Below, one piece after another: positions 25,465-33,745 of a DNA stretch of 64,000 nucleotides. The stretch comes from an uncultured Clostridia bacterium. GTDB taxonomy: Bacteria > Bacillota > Clostridia > UBA1381. The number at the start of each line of letters is the position of its first letter. Positions within the stretch are counted from its first letter, which is position 1. Both the position numbers and the translations under genes were made by a program. Under the pieces are notes generated by a model that saw only the letters and a program-made list of their open reading frames with translations, had not been told where the DNA came from and did not search any database. The stretch is from the NCBI GenBank assembly GCA_947631085.1, contig CANRJY010000001.1, positions 1-64,000 of the forward strand. Direction: 5' to 3'.

Positions 25465-28400
25465 ATGGCTATCACCAGGAAAAAGAAGACGATGGACGGT
25501 AATAACGCAGCGGCGTACGCTTCATACGCGTTTACCGAAGTTGCGGCTATTTACCCCATCACGCCGTCATCGACCATGGCTGAAGTTACAGACGTTTGGT
25601 CGGCTGCCGGCAAGAAAAACATTTTCGGACAGCCCGTAAGAGTCGTTGAGATGCAGTCCGAGGCAGGCGCTTCGGGTGCGGTTCACGGCTCATTGACAGC
25701 GGGAGCGCTCACAACGACGTACACCGCTTCACAGGGTCTTTTGCTTATGATTCCGAATATGTATAAAATCGCGGGCGAACAGCTTCCCTGCGTATTTAAC
25801 GTATCCGCAAGAGCGATCGCGTCACACGCGCTTTCAATCTTCGGCGACCACAGCGACGTTATGGCTTGCCGCCAGACAGGCTTTGCGATGCTTGCATCGA
25901 CAAACCCGCAGGAGGCAATGGACTTAGGCGCTGTTGCTCATCTTACGACAATCGAGGGCAGGATTCCGTTCCTGCACTTCTTCGACGGTTTCAGAACTTC
26001 TCACGAGTATCAGAAGGTTGCTTGCTGGGATAACGAAACTCTCGCTTCAATGGTCAACTGGGACGCTCTCAACGAGTGGAGACACGCTTCTCTAAATCCG
26101 GAGCATCCGGCTCAGAGAGGTACGGCGCAGAACGGCGACGTATTCTTCCAGGCAAGAGAGTCGTGTAACTCGGCTTACAATAAGATCCCCGAGATTACTC
26201 AGAAGTACATGGACAAGGTCAACGAGGCAATCGGTTCGGACTACAAGCTGTTTAACTACCACGGCGCTCCCGACGCGGAGCAGGTTATCGTAGCTATGGG
26301 TTCGGTTTGCGACACTATCGAAGAAACGGTTGACTACTTAAACGCTAACGGCGGCAAGGTTGGTCTTGTTAAGGTTAGACTTTACAGACCGTTCGCTGCT
26401 GACAAGCTCTGCGAGGCTATTCCGGCTACGGCTAAGAAGGTTATCGCTTTCGACAGAACAAAAGAGCCCGGTTCGCTCGGCGAGCCGCTGTATCTTGACG
26501 TTGTCGCGGCTCTTCAGGAGCACGGCAGACTTGCCGATACGGAAGTATACGCTTGCCGTTTCGGTCTCGGTTCAAAGGACACGACTCCGGCTTGCATCAT
26601 CGCGGCGTTCAAGAACACAGAAAAGAAGCATTTCACAATCGGTATCAACGACGACGTTACAAACCTCTCGCTTCCGCTTGACGAAAACCCCGACACAACT
26701 CCGGAGGGTATCACAAGCTGTAAGTTCTGGGGTCTCGGCGCGGACGGTACCGTTGGCGCTAACAAGAACTCGGTCAAGATCATCGGCGACCACACGGATA
26801 TGAACGTTCAGGCGTATTTCGACTACGACTCAAAGAAGTCGGGCGGTCTTACATGTTCGCACCTGCGTTTCGGTCATCCGAAAATCACATCGACATATCT
26901 TATCAACAAGGCTGACTTCGTTGCTTGCCATAAGGCTTCGTACATCAGACAGTACGACATGGTATCCGACATTAAGCCGGGCGGCGTATTCCTCTTAAAC
27001 TGCTCATGGAATGCTGAGGAGCTTGAAACACATCTCCCCGGTCAGGTTAAGAAGTACATCGCTGACAACAACATTCAGTTCTATACGATAGACGGCGTTA
27101 AGATCGGTAAGGAAATCGGTCTGGGCAACAGAATTAACACAGTCCTCCAGTCCGCATTCTTCAAGCTCGCCAACATTATCCCCGAGGCTGACGCTATTCA
27201 GTACATGAAGGACGCGGCTACGGCTTCATATTCGAAGAAGGGCGATGCTATCGTAAAGATGAACCACGATGCTATCGACGCGGGCGCGCAGCAGGTTGTT
27301 AAGGTAGACGTTCCCGAAAGCTGGAAGAACGCTGAGCCTGAGGATCTCGCTGTTAAGCACGAGGGCGACAGCAAGCTCATCAACTTCGTAAACGATATTC
27401 TCGTTCCTATCAACCAGTTTAGAGGCTCACAGCTTCCCGTATCGGCGTTCATGCCTTATCAGACCGGTGAAGTTCCCCTGGGCTCTGCTGCTTTCGAAAA
27501 GAGAGGTATCGCTATAGACGTTCCCGAGTGGAACAAAGACACATGTATCCAGTGCGGCAACTGCGCATATGTATGTCCGCACGCTTGTATCCGTCCGGTA
27601 GTTCTTACCGAGGAGGAGCTTAACAACGCTCCCGAGGGTATCAAGTATACAAAGGCTATGCAGCTTGACGGATTATATTACGCGATGGCTATCACGGTTC
27701 TTGACTGTACCGGATGCGGAAGCTGCGTAAACGTATGTCCCGTTAACAACGCCGGCAAGAAGGATCCGGCTCTCGTTATGAAGTCGCTTGACAGCCAGCT
27801 TGACGAGCAGAAGCAGTACGATTATCTCGTAACTCTCGCAGACAAGCAGGAGGTTCTTGACAAGTTCAAGATCTCAACGGTCAAGGGTTCGCAGTTCAGA
27901 ATGCCTTACCTCGAGTTCTCGGGCGCTTGCGCGGGCTGCGGCGAGACTCCGTATGCGAAGCTCGTTACACAGCTCTTCGGCGACAGAATGTACATCGCAA
28001 ACGCTACGGGCTGTTCGTCAATTTGGGGCGGCAGCGCTCCCTCGACTCCGTACACAACCGATTCGAACGGACGCGGTCCTGCATGGGCTAACTCGCTGTT
28101 CGAGGATAACGCTGAGTACGGTCTCGGTATGTTCTTGGCTCAGGATACTCTGAGAAAGAAGAACATCGAAGCTCTTGAGAGAATAGCTGCGGACAACGCT
28201 GACGTTAAGCCTTATGTTGACAAGTTCATCGAGACTAAGGACGAGGCTGACGCTAACAGAGTCGCGGTTGACGAGCTGTTACAGGCAATCGCAAACATCA
28301 ACAGCGAGGACGCGAAGAACGTTATCGCTGACAAGGAATATCTCGCTAAGAAGTCCTGCTGGATCTTCGGCGGCGACGGCTGGGCATACGATATCGGCTT

Positions 28401-28995
28401 CGGCGGTGTTGACCACGCTCTCGCTTCGGGCAACGATATAAACATTCTCGTATTCGATACGGAGGTTTATTCGAACACGGGCGGTCAGTCTTCAAAGGCT
28501 ACGCCGACAGGCGCTATCGCTCAGTTCGCGGCGGCTGGTAAAGAGGTTAAGAAAAAGGATCTCGGCGCAATCGCTATGTCGTACGGTTATGTATATGTAG
28601 CGCAGGTTGCTCAGGGCGCTGACCAAAACCAGCTGTTAAAGGCTCTTATCGAGGCTGAAAGCTATCACGGTCCGTCGCTCGTTATCGCTTACGCTCCGTG
28701 TATCAACCACGGTATCAAGGGCGGCATGAGCATCGCGCAGACAGAGGAAAAGAAGGCTGTTCAGGCAGGCTACTGGCACCTCTACAGATTCGACCCGAGA
28801 CGCGCTCTCGAAGGCAAGAATCCGTTCCAGCTTGATTCTAAGGCTCCGACAATGGATTATGAGGACTTCATCATGGGCGAAGTAAGATACAACTCACTCG
28901 CTCGCTCGAATCCGGAAAGAGCTAAGGAGTTATTCGCGAAGGCTAAGAAGAACGCAGAGGAGAGATACGCTCATCTCGTTAAATTGGCTGAATAA
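25465..28995 (+). CDS. nifJ: Pyruvate:ferredoxin (flavodoxin) oxidoreductase
   Basis: This single-chain PFOR has 1176 residues. Domain I begins at AAYASYAFTEVAAIYPITPSS. The gamma-like domain, two ferredoxin clusters (CIQCGNCAYVCPHAC and CTGCGSCVNVCP) and an additional Cys motif (CAGCGETPY) follow. The thiamine diphosphate domain has GCSSIWGGS and GDGWAYDIGFGG, then YSNTGGQSSKATP. It turns pyruvate and CoA into acetyl-CoA, CO2 and reduced ferredoxin, which can feed the HydABC hydrogenase in this window. Its codon use looks strongly optimised compared with neighbours, suggesting high expression. AGGAGGAG precedes the ATG. Confidence 0.98.
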   Translation: MAITRKKKTMDGNNAAAYASYAFTEVAAIYPITPSSTMAEVTDVWSAAGKKNIFGQPVRVVEMQSEAGASGAVHGSLTAGALTTTYTASQGLLLMIPNMYKIAGEQLPCVFNVSARAIASHALSIFGDHSDVMACRQTGFAMLASTNPQEAMDLGAVAHLTTIEGRIPFLHFFDGFRTSHEYQKVACWDNETLASMVNWDALNEWRHASLNPEHPAQRGTAQNGDVFFQARESCNSAYNKIPEITQKYMDKVNEAIGSDYKLFNYHGAPDAEQVIVAMGSVCDTIEETVDYLNANGGKVGLVKVRLYRPFAADKLCEAIPATAKKVIAFDRTKEPGSLGEPLYLDVVAALQEHGRLADTEVYACRFGLGSKDTTPACIIAAFKNTEKKHFTIGINDDVTNLSLPLDENPDTTPEGITSCKFWGLGADGTVGANKNSVKIIGDHTDMNVQAYFDYDSKKSGGLTCSHLRFGHPKITSTYLINKADFVACHKASYIRQYDMVSDIKPGGVFLLNCSWNAEELETHLPGQVKKYIADNNIQFYTIDGVKIGKEIGLGNRINTVLQSAFFKLANIIPEADAIQYMKDAATASYSKKGDAIVKMNHDAIDAGAQQVVKVDVPESWKNAEPEDLAVKHEGDSKLINFVNDILVPINQFRGSQLPVSAFMPYQTGEVPLGSAAFEKRGIAIDVPEWNKDTCIQCGNCAYVCPHACIRPVVLTEEELNNAPEGIKYTKAMQLDGLYYAMAITVLDCTGCGSCVNVCPVNNAGKKDPALVMKSLDSQLDEQKQYDYLVTLADKQEVLDKFKISTVKGSQFRMPYLEFSGACAGCGETPYAKLVTQLFGDRMYIANATGCSSIWGGSAPSTPYTTDSNGRGPAWANSLFEDNAEYGLGMFLAQDTLRKKNIEALERIAADNADVKPYVDKFIETKDEADANRVAVDELLQAIANINSEDAKNVIADKEYLAKKSCWIFGGDGWAYDIGFGGVDHALASGNDINILVFDTEVYSNTGGQSSKATPTGAIAQFAAAGKEVKKKDLGAIAMSYGYVYVAQVAQGADQNQLLKALIEAESYHGPSLVIAYAPCINHGIKGGMSIAQTEEKKAVQAGYWHLYRFDPRRALEGKNPFQLDSKAPTMDYEDFIMGEVRYNSLARSNPERAKELFAKAKKNAEERYAHLVKLAE

Positions 28996-29012
28996 TCTCA
29001 AATTATAAATTT

Positions 29013-29039
29013 ACAGACACCGCTAAATGCGGTGTCTGT
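29013..29039 (+). terminator. Terminator of nifJ
   Basis: An 11-bp stem (29013-29023 with 29029-29039) with a 5-base loop and a following T5 run. Confidence 0.9.
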
Positions 29040-29063
29040 TTTTATGCCGAAAACATTTATATA

Positions 29064-29093
29064 AAAAAACAAGGGCGTATGCCCTTGTTTTTT
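29064..29093 (-). terminator. Terminator of the sugar kinase gene
   Basis: A 13-bp stem (29064-29076 with 29081-29093) with T-run on the minus strand. It overlaps the kinase stop codon. Confidence 0.85.
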
Positions 29094-30120
29094 ATCTTAC
29101 CATCTCGTCCTGATGTCCCGTCGCTTTATGCGATTTGATAATTGCCTCTACTTCATCTATTGAACTGATCGACATATCGCCCGAAACTGTGTTCTTTATC
29201 GCGCTGAGAGCGTTACCGTATGACATCGCGCCCTCAATATCCATGCCCGCGAGTATTCCGTAAAGCACGCCCGCAACATATGCGTCGCCGCTGCCCACGC
29301 GGTCGATTACCTCGATATTCTCATAAGGCGGCTCCTCGTAGAATTTGCCGTTATAGTAAATGCGCGAACCGAAATTATGCTTTGTCGGGCTTACTACTTC
29401 GCGCTTGGTCGTCGCAACGATTTTGCAGCCGTATGTATCGGCGTAGCCCTTCATGATCTCATCGAGCGTGCCGGTCCTTTGAAGCATTCTTCTCGATGTT
29501 TCCTCTGAAACAAACAGAATGTCCACAAGCGGGAATATCTTCTCAATGACAGCTTTCGCTTCCTCCTCGCTCCATAAAGTCGCGCGGTAGTTTACATCGA
29601 AGCTTATCGCGACGCCGTGACGCTTCATAAGCTTGATCATACTCAGCGCCGTCTCTCTTAAATTCGGATCGAGCGCAAGCGAAATTGAGCTGATATGGAA
29701 AATTCTCGGCTTTTCATAGATATCGTCGGGAAGCTCCGAAAGCTTCAGCGTGCATACGGACGCGTTTGCGCGGTCATATACAACAGCCGATTTTCTCGGA
29801 AATACTCCGCTTTCATAGTAATAAATTCCCAAACGCTTCTTGTCGCTTGTGTCCCATACAACATAGCGGTCTGATACGTTGCCGTATCGGATACGTCTCG
29901 CGATAAAGTGTCCCATTTTGTTTTTCGGCAGCTTTGTCACGATCGCGGCGCGTATTCCGAGGTTTGCCGCGCCGGAAGCAACATTGAATTCAGAGCCGCC
30001 GCAGTTTTTCTCAAACGTCTCGCTTTGTGAAATCTTGTCCTTGTTCGGCGGCGAAAGACGAAGCATAACCTCGCCGAAGCTGATTAAATCATATTCAGCA
30101 TTTTCCTTGATGAAATCCAT
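29092..30120 (-). CDS. kdgK: PfkB-family sugar kinase, probably 2-keto-3-deoxygluconate kinase
   Basis: The 342-residue ribokinase-fold protein has an N-terminal FGEVMLRLSPP, the substrate block NCGGSEFNVASGAANLG and the catalytic DRVGSGDAYVAGVLYG. The start and NVASG pattern fit KdgK-like kinases, which phosphorylate 2-keto-3-deoxygluconate for the uronate pathway. The other uronate genes are not adjacent, so the substrate is tentative. It is monocistronic; AAAGGAGGAG precedes the ATG. Confidence 0.82.
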   Translation of the reverse strand: MDFIKENAEYDLISFGEVMLRLSPPNKDKISQSETFEKNCGGSEFNVASGAANLGIRAAIVTKLPKNKMGHFIARRIRYGNVSDRYVVWDTSDKKRLGIYYYESGVFPRKSAVVYDRANASVCTLKLSELPDDIYEKPRIFHISSISLALDPNLRETALSMIKLMKRHGVAISFDVNYRATLWSEEEAKAVIEKIFPLVDILFVSEETSRRMLQRTGTLDEIMKGYADTYGCKIVATTKREVVSPTKHNFGSRIYYNGKFYEEPPYENIEVIDRVGSGDAYVAGVLYGILAGMDIEGAMSYGNALSAIKNTVSGDMSISSIDEVEAIIKSHKATGHQDEMVR

Positions 30121-30167
30121 AAAATCTCCTCCTTTTTCATTGTTTTACCCACTTATTATATATAGTT

Positions 30168-30197
30168 ATTATATACCAAAAACAAGTCGTTCGTCAA
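30168..30197 (-). promoter_or_regulatory. SigA-type promoter of the sugar kinase gene
   Basis: TTGACG (30192-30197) and TATAAT (30168-30173) on the minus strand with an 18-base spacer. Confidence 0.65.
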
Positions 30198-30255
30198 TAT
30201 ATTTTTGTAAAATTTTACAAAAATTTTAGACCAAAGGAGTAATTTACACAGAATT

Positions 30256-31272
30256 TTATTTTTTCTTTCCGAAAGCGAACAGTTTCACGCAGACAAAGGT
30301 TATCGGAACACCAATTACCGCCGCCATCAAATATACAATCAGGCTCGGCCAACGGAATACACCGCTGAACACAGCCACCATAACCGTTTGTATAATCAAA
30401 TTTGGCAGACTTGACAGCAGAAACTTAAGATACTTTATCACGCCGAATTTAAAATCATGGAACGTGCATATACTGTTCAAAAAATATGACAGGATGTTAG
30501 CCGTGATATATCCGGGGACAAAGGCTATCAAATCATTCAAAATCCTGCTAATGCCGTCAGGCAAAAACAAAATTGCGTCGTTCGGGATAAAACACCTGTA
30601 GAGCGTCGCAAACAAACTGCTCGCAAATGTATTGATAACGCCGACCACAAGGAACATAAGAAATTCCGTAGATAAAAAAGTTTTTTTGAATTTTTCCGCT
30701 TTTGTCGGGACATATTCATCCCATGGGGTGAGCTTGCCTTTTCTTACGATAAACGCCTTCTGCGCAAGCTCCGCAAGCGGCGCGTCAGAGAAGGAATCCG
30801 AGTAAAATTCGCCGCATTCGGCATTCGGAACGGCTTCGTCGAGTCGTTTCACCTTTTCCTCGCCGTGACAGTTTTCGCCGTCGTATTTGCCGGTATACTT
30901 GTCCACGCGCGACGCGATAAGCGTTTTTATTCCGAGGCGCGAGCATATCGGTTTCAGCAAAAATTCCGGTGAGGCGGAAATTATCACATCGTCATCCCTG
31001 TGCTGCTTCTTATAATAATCCATTATATTTTTCTCATGCGTGTTCCAAAAATCATTTATCGTGCCGTCGATATCCTTCACGCATGTCAGGAAACGATACA
31101 TTTTTTCCTTAAACTGTGTTTTTGTCTTTATTCCGAGAATATACAGAAAAAAAGCCCACAGCATGGGTATTACGGTCTTTAATACCGACGGATATTTTTT
31201 CAGACAATAGAAATAAAAATCCGCGGTGCTGTCGCCGTCATAAACAGTTCCGTCAAAATCGTAGATATTCAT
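30256..31272 (-). CDS. HAD-family phosphatase fused to a GtrA-type membrane domain
   Basis: The 338-residue protein has an N-terminal HAD-IB phosphatase domain (residues 1-195). Motif I is YDFDGTVYDGDST, motif II is IISASPE, and the acidic motif is FYSDSFSDAP. From about 205 it continues as a GtrA-like domain with four membrane helices (FLMFLVVGVINTFASS onward), ending FGKKK. GtrA proteins are thought to move polyprenyl-linked sugars, and HAD-IB enzymes remove phosphate from small molecules. The fusion suggests dephosphorylation coupled to lipid-carrier export. It lies 12 bases after ispF, whose pathway leads to polyprenol carriers. Confidence 0.85.
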   Translation of the reverse strand: MNIYDFDGTVYDGDSTADFYFYCLKKYPSVLKTVIPMLWAFFLYILGIKTKTQFKEKMYRFLTCVKDIDGTINDFWNTHEKNIMDYYKKQHRDDDVIISASPEFLLKPICSRLGIKTLIASRVDKYTGKYDGENCHGEEKVKRLDEAVPNAECGEFYSDSFSDAPLAELAQKAFIVRKGKLTPWDEYVPTKAEKFKKTFLSTEFLMFLVVGVINTFASSLFATLYRCFIPNDAILFLPDGISRILNDLIAFVPGYITANILSYFLNSICTFHDFKFGVIKYLKFLLSSLPNLIIQTVMVAVFSGVFRWPSLIVYLMAAVIGVPITFVCVKLFAFGKKK

Positions 31273-31284
31273 AGCTTTTGCTCC

Positions 31285-31752
31285 TTAATTCAATAATGTT
31301 ACGGCAGAAGCGGAAATCCCTTCTCCCCTGCCCTCAAATCCGAGCTTTTCGGTCGTTGTCGCCTTGACGCTTACGCAGTCAATATCAATATTTAAATCCT
31401 CCGCTATATTTTGACGCATCTTTTCTATATACGGCGCCATCTTCGGCTTCTGCGCCACAATAGTCACATCGGTATTGCAGACGGTATAGCCCCTTTGCGC
31501 GACTATACGCACTGTCTCTCTTAACAGTACACGGCTGTCGGCGCCTTTATATTTAGGGTCGGTATCTGGAAAGTGCTTTCCTATATCGCCCATCGCCGCC
31601 GCGCCCAAAATACTGTCCGCAAGCGCGTGAAGCGCAACGTCCGCGTCGCTGTGTCCAAGCAAGCCCTTTTCATACGGAATTTTTACTCCGCATATTATCA
31701 AATCGCGTCCCTCGACGAGTCTATGCACGTCATAACCCTGTCCTATTCTCAT
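31285..31752 (-). CDS. ispF: 2-C-methyl-D-erythritol 2,4-cyclodiphosphate synthase
   Basis: The 155 residues contain [37 protein letters not shown] and the C-terminal [17 protein letters not shown]. The metal ligands Asp/His (GYDVH) and HSD are present. It is the fifth step of the MEP isoprenoid pathway. Its ATG overlaps the ispD stop by four bases. Confidence 0.97.
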   Translation of the reverse strand: MRIGQGYDVHRLVEGRDLIICGVKIPYEKGLLGHSDADVALHALADSILGAAAMGDIGKHFPDTDPKYKGADSRVLLRETVRIVAQRGYTVCNTDVTIVAQKPKMAPYIEKMRQNIAEDLNIDIDCVSVKATTTEKLGFEGRGEGISASAVTLLN

Positions 31753-32438
31753 ATCGTTTTCCTCTTTTCAAGTATTTTTTCGGCCGCGGCTATATCATCG
31801 GGCGTGGTAAGCTTAAAGTTATCGTATCTGCCTGTGATTATCTTGATTATTCCGCCGCAGCGTTCTACAAGGGCGCAGTCGTCGGTCGCGTTTATATTCT
31901 CTTTTTCGGCGCGTTCATATGCCGATAATATTATTTCTCTTTTAAACGCCTGCGGCGTTTGAATTTGAAATGTTTTATCCCTATCTATCGTCCCTGCTAT
32001 AAATCCGTTTTCATCGGTTGTTTTCAGAGTATCCTTACATGGCACTCCGACAGCCGCGGCGCCGTATTCCCTCGCCGCCCTCACCGACGCGCTTATTTCA
32101 TCTTGACCGATAAGCGCGCGTGCTCCGTCGTGAATAAGGATTATATCGCCCGACGCGAACGCAAGCCCGTTTCTTACGCTTTCCGTGCGCGTCGCGCCGC
32201 CCGTAGTCGCTATGCGCCACTTCGTTATGTTGTTTTTTTGCATCAGCTCGCCGACGCGCATATGCTCGCGCTCGCCGGAGACTATTATTATTTCGTCAAT
32301 ATCGGGATTATTCTGAAAAGCCTCGGCGGTATAAACAAGCATTTCCTTTCCCAAAAGCTTCATAAATACCTTGTTTTCACCCGCTCCCATGCGCGTTCCC
32401 TTACCGCCTGCCGCTATAATGACCGATACGCCTTCCAT
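31749..32438 (-). CDS. ispD: 2-C-methyl-D-erythritol 4-phosphate cytidylyltransferase
   Basis: The 229 residues start at [18 protein letters not shown] (AAAGGAGAG upstream; a longer frame to 32495 runs through a terminator and is rejected). The block [19 protein letters not shown] binds CTP, and IHDGARALI is the family motif. It makes CDP-methylerythritol in the MEP pathway. It lies 95 bases after carD with a hairpin between them and heads ispD-ispF-HAD/GtrA. Confidence 0.96.
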   Translation of the reverse strand: MEGVSVIIAAGGKGTRMGAGENKVFMKLLGKEMLVYTAEAFQNNPDIDEIIIVSGEREHMRVGELMQKNNITKWRIATTGGATRTESVRNGLAFASGDIILIHDGARALIGQDEISASVRAAREYGAAAVGVPCKDTLKTTDENGFIAGTIDRDKTFQIQTPQAFKREIILSAYERAEKENINATDDCALVERCGGIIKIITGRYDNFKLTTPDDIAAAEKILEKRKTI

Positions 32439-32467
32439 AACGCTCTCTCCTTTTATCTTCTCAGTAA

Positions 32468-32498
32468 AATATGGCTGAGGCTTCGCCTCAGCCATATT
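32468..32498 (-). terminator. Hairpin between carD and ispD
   Basis: A 14-bp perfect stem (32468-32481 with 32485-32498) with a 3-base loop is followed on the minus strand by TTTT. Some read-through into ispD is likely, as ispD has no clear promoter. Confidence 0.7.
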
Positions 32499-32532
32499 CC
32501 AAGTTAATCTTAATTTTTGTTTGGGGGCCGTA

Positions 32533-33036
32533 CTAACCTACCCGGCGCTCGGCAATTTCTTCAATCGTGTCACTCATAATATTTTCAATATCGCCTTGAC
32601 CCGCAATACCGGACATTACCAGTTCGCTCACAACGATTTGCTTCGCGCTCCCCAAAGTCTTTCTCTCGCTTGTGGAAAGACCCTTTACTCTTTCGCGGTG
32701 CATAAGTTCCTTAAGAGCGCCGGTAACCAAATAGATGTCTCCGGATTTGATTTTGACCATATTTTCGCGCTGACGCTTGTTCCAATTTTTATCATCTTCG
32801 ATTTCTGCGTCACGGAAATACTCAAGAACCTTTTTTGCCTCCTGCTTGCTGATAACATCGCGTATACCGATGTTTTCACAGCCGTCTATAGGAATATTGG
32901 TAATCATGCTGCCCATCGCAAAACGGACCGCATAATATGAGCGCTTTGTTCCGACTAAGTCAATCTCTTTTATCTCCTCAACGATGCCTGCGCCGTGCAT
33001 TGGATGTACGACCTTATCTCCGATGCTGTACATCAT
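32533..33036 (-). CDS. carD: CarD/CdnL-family RNA polymerase-binding regulator
   Basis: The protein of about 167 residues has the N-terminal RNA polymerase-interacting Tudor-like domain (SIGDKVVHPMHGAGIVEEI) and a helical C-terminal domain. CarD proteins bind the polymerase beta subunit and stabilise open promoter complexes, acting broadly on rRNA and housekeeping genes. A GTG three bases upstream is an alternative start. The carD-ispD-ispF order is common in Firmicutes. Confidence 0.92.
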   Translation of the reverse strand: MMYSIGDKVVHPMHGAGIVEEIKEIDLVGTKRSYYAVRFAMGSMITNIPIDGCENIGIRDVISKQEAKKVLEYFRDAEIEDDKNWNKRQRENMVKIKSGDIYLVTGALKELMHRERVKGLSTSERKTLGSAKQIVVSELVMSGIAGQGDIENIMSDTIEEIAERRVG

Positions 33037-33078
33037 CACAAACCGCCTTTCTGCAACTATATAATAGTTCCTATAATA

Positions 33079-33107
33079 ATTATACCATATTCCCCCTCAA
33101 AAGTCAA
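33079..33107 (-). promoter_or_regulatory. SigA-type promoter of carD
   Basis: TTGACT (33102-33107) and TATAAT (33079-33084) on the minus strand with a 17-base spacer, 42 bases before the start. Confidence 0.78.
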
Positions 33108-33138
33108 AGAAATTTATTCTATCATATTACACAAAAAA

Positions 33139-33166
33139 ATGCAAGCTTTTTTTCGAAAAAATTGCA
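33139..33166 (-). terminator. Terminator of the ParB-like gene
   Basis: TGCAA and TTGCA arms enclose A7/T7 runs with a small bulge, and a T7 run follows on the minus strand. It lies just after the stop at 33183. Confidence 0.6.
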
Positions 33167-33182
33167 CAAATTTTTCAAAAAA

Positions 33183-33743
33183 TCATTCTTCTATTTCTTC
33201 ATCAGATATTCCTTTTATCACAGTTCCATTATCGGCAGGAATCCAGGAACGGCTGAACTGTTCCTCACGAAACAGCGCGGCAAGTCCAGTGATTTGTTTA
33301 AGACGCAGTATCTCGTCCTTATCCATACCGAGATGACGCGCGATCCACGCGTCGGAGCGTCCGAGCTCGTGCAGCTCCTTTATAATATTGCTCATTAAAT
33401 CAACGTCATGCGAACCGCGAGCGCGATTGTGGCGGATAGTGCTCGCCATACGCTGATCTATAGGCTTATCTATTACCGATACAGGCAGCATGCCGCCCTC
33501 GCGCTCGTATATGTCGCGGTGTTCGAGCATAATCCTGTATCGGTGAAACCCATCCACTATAATATAAATATCCTTGGATTTCACATAATAGCATACCACA
33601 GGCATTGTATAGCCGTCCTCCTTAATGCTGTCGTAAAGAAGCTTAAGCTCGGGCGGCGCTACACTGTTAGGATTGTATGTATTCGGCTTGACCTTTTCTA
33701 TCGGCACCGCTATTACATTATAGACAGGACTTTTAAATTGCAT
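33183..33743 (-). CDS. ParB-like nuclease-domain protein (IbrB-like)
   Basis: The 186-residue protein (start MQFKSPVYNV, AGGAG seven bases upstream) has a ParB/sulfiredoxin-fold N-terminal domain. IPIEKVKP-type entry, LYDSIKEDGY and the nucleotide-site motif VDGFHRYRI are its marks, and an HTH-like stretch (DAWIARHLGMDKDEILRL) follows. The motif resembles DGQHR-type domains as in DndB, and the Srx catalytic Cys is missing. It starts two bases after the stop of a PAPS-reductase-like gene, the same pairing as E. coli IbrA/IbrB, which activate prophage Ig-binding genes. No segregation partner (ParA) is near. Biochemical role unknown. Confidence 0.8.
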   Translation of the reverse strand: MQFKSPVYNVIAVPIEKVKPNTYNPNSVAPPELKLLYDSIKEDGYTMPVVCYYVKSKDIYIIVDGFHRYRIMLEHRDIYEREGGMLPVSVIDKPIDQRMASTIRHNRARGSHDVDLMSNIIKELHELGRSDAWIARHLGMDKDEILRLKQITGLAALFREEQFSRSWIPADNGTVIKGISDEEIEE

Positions 33744-33745
33744 AA

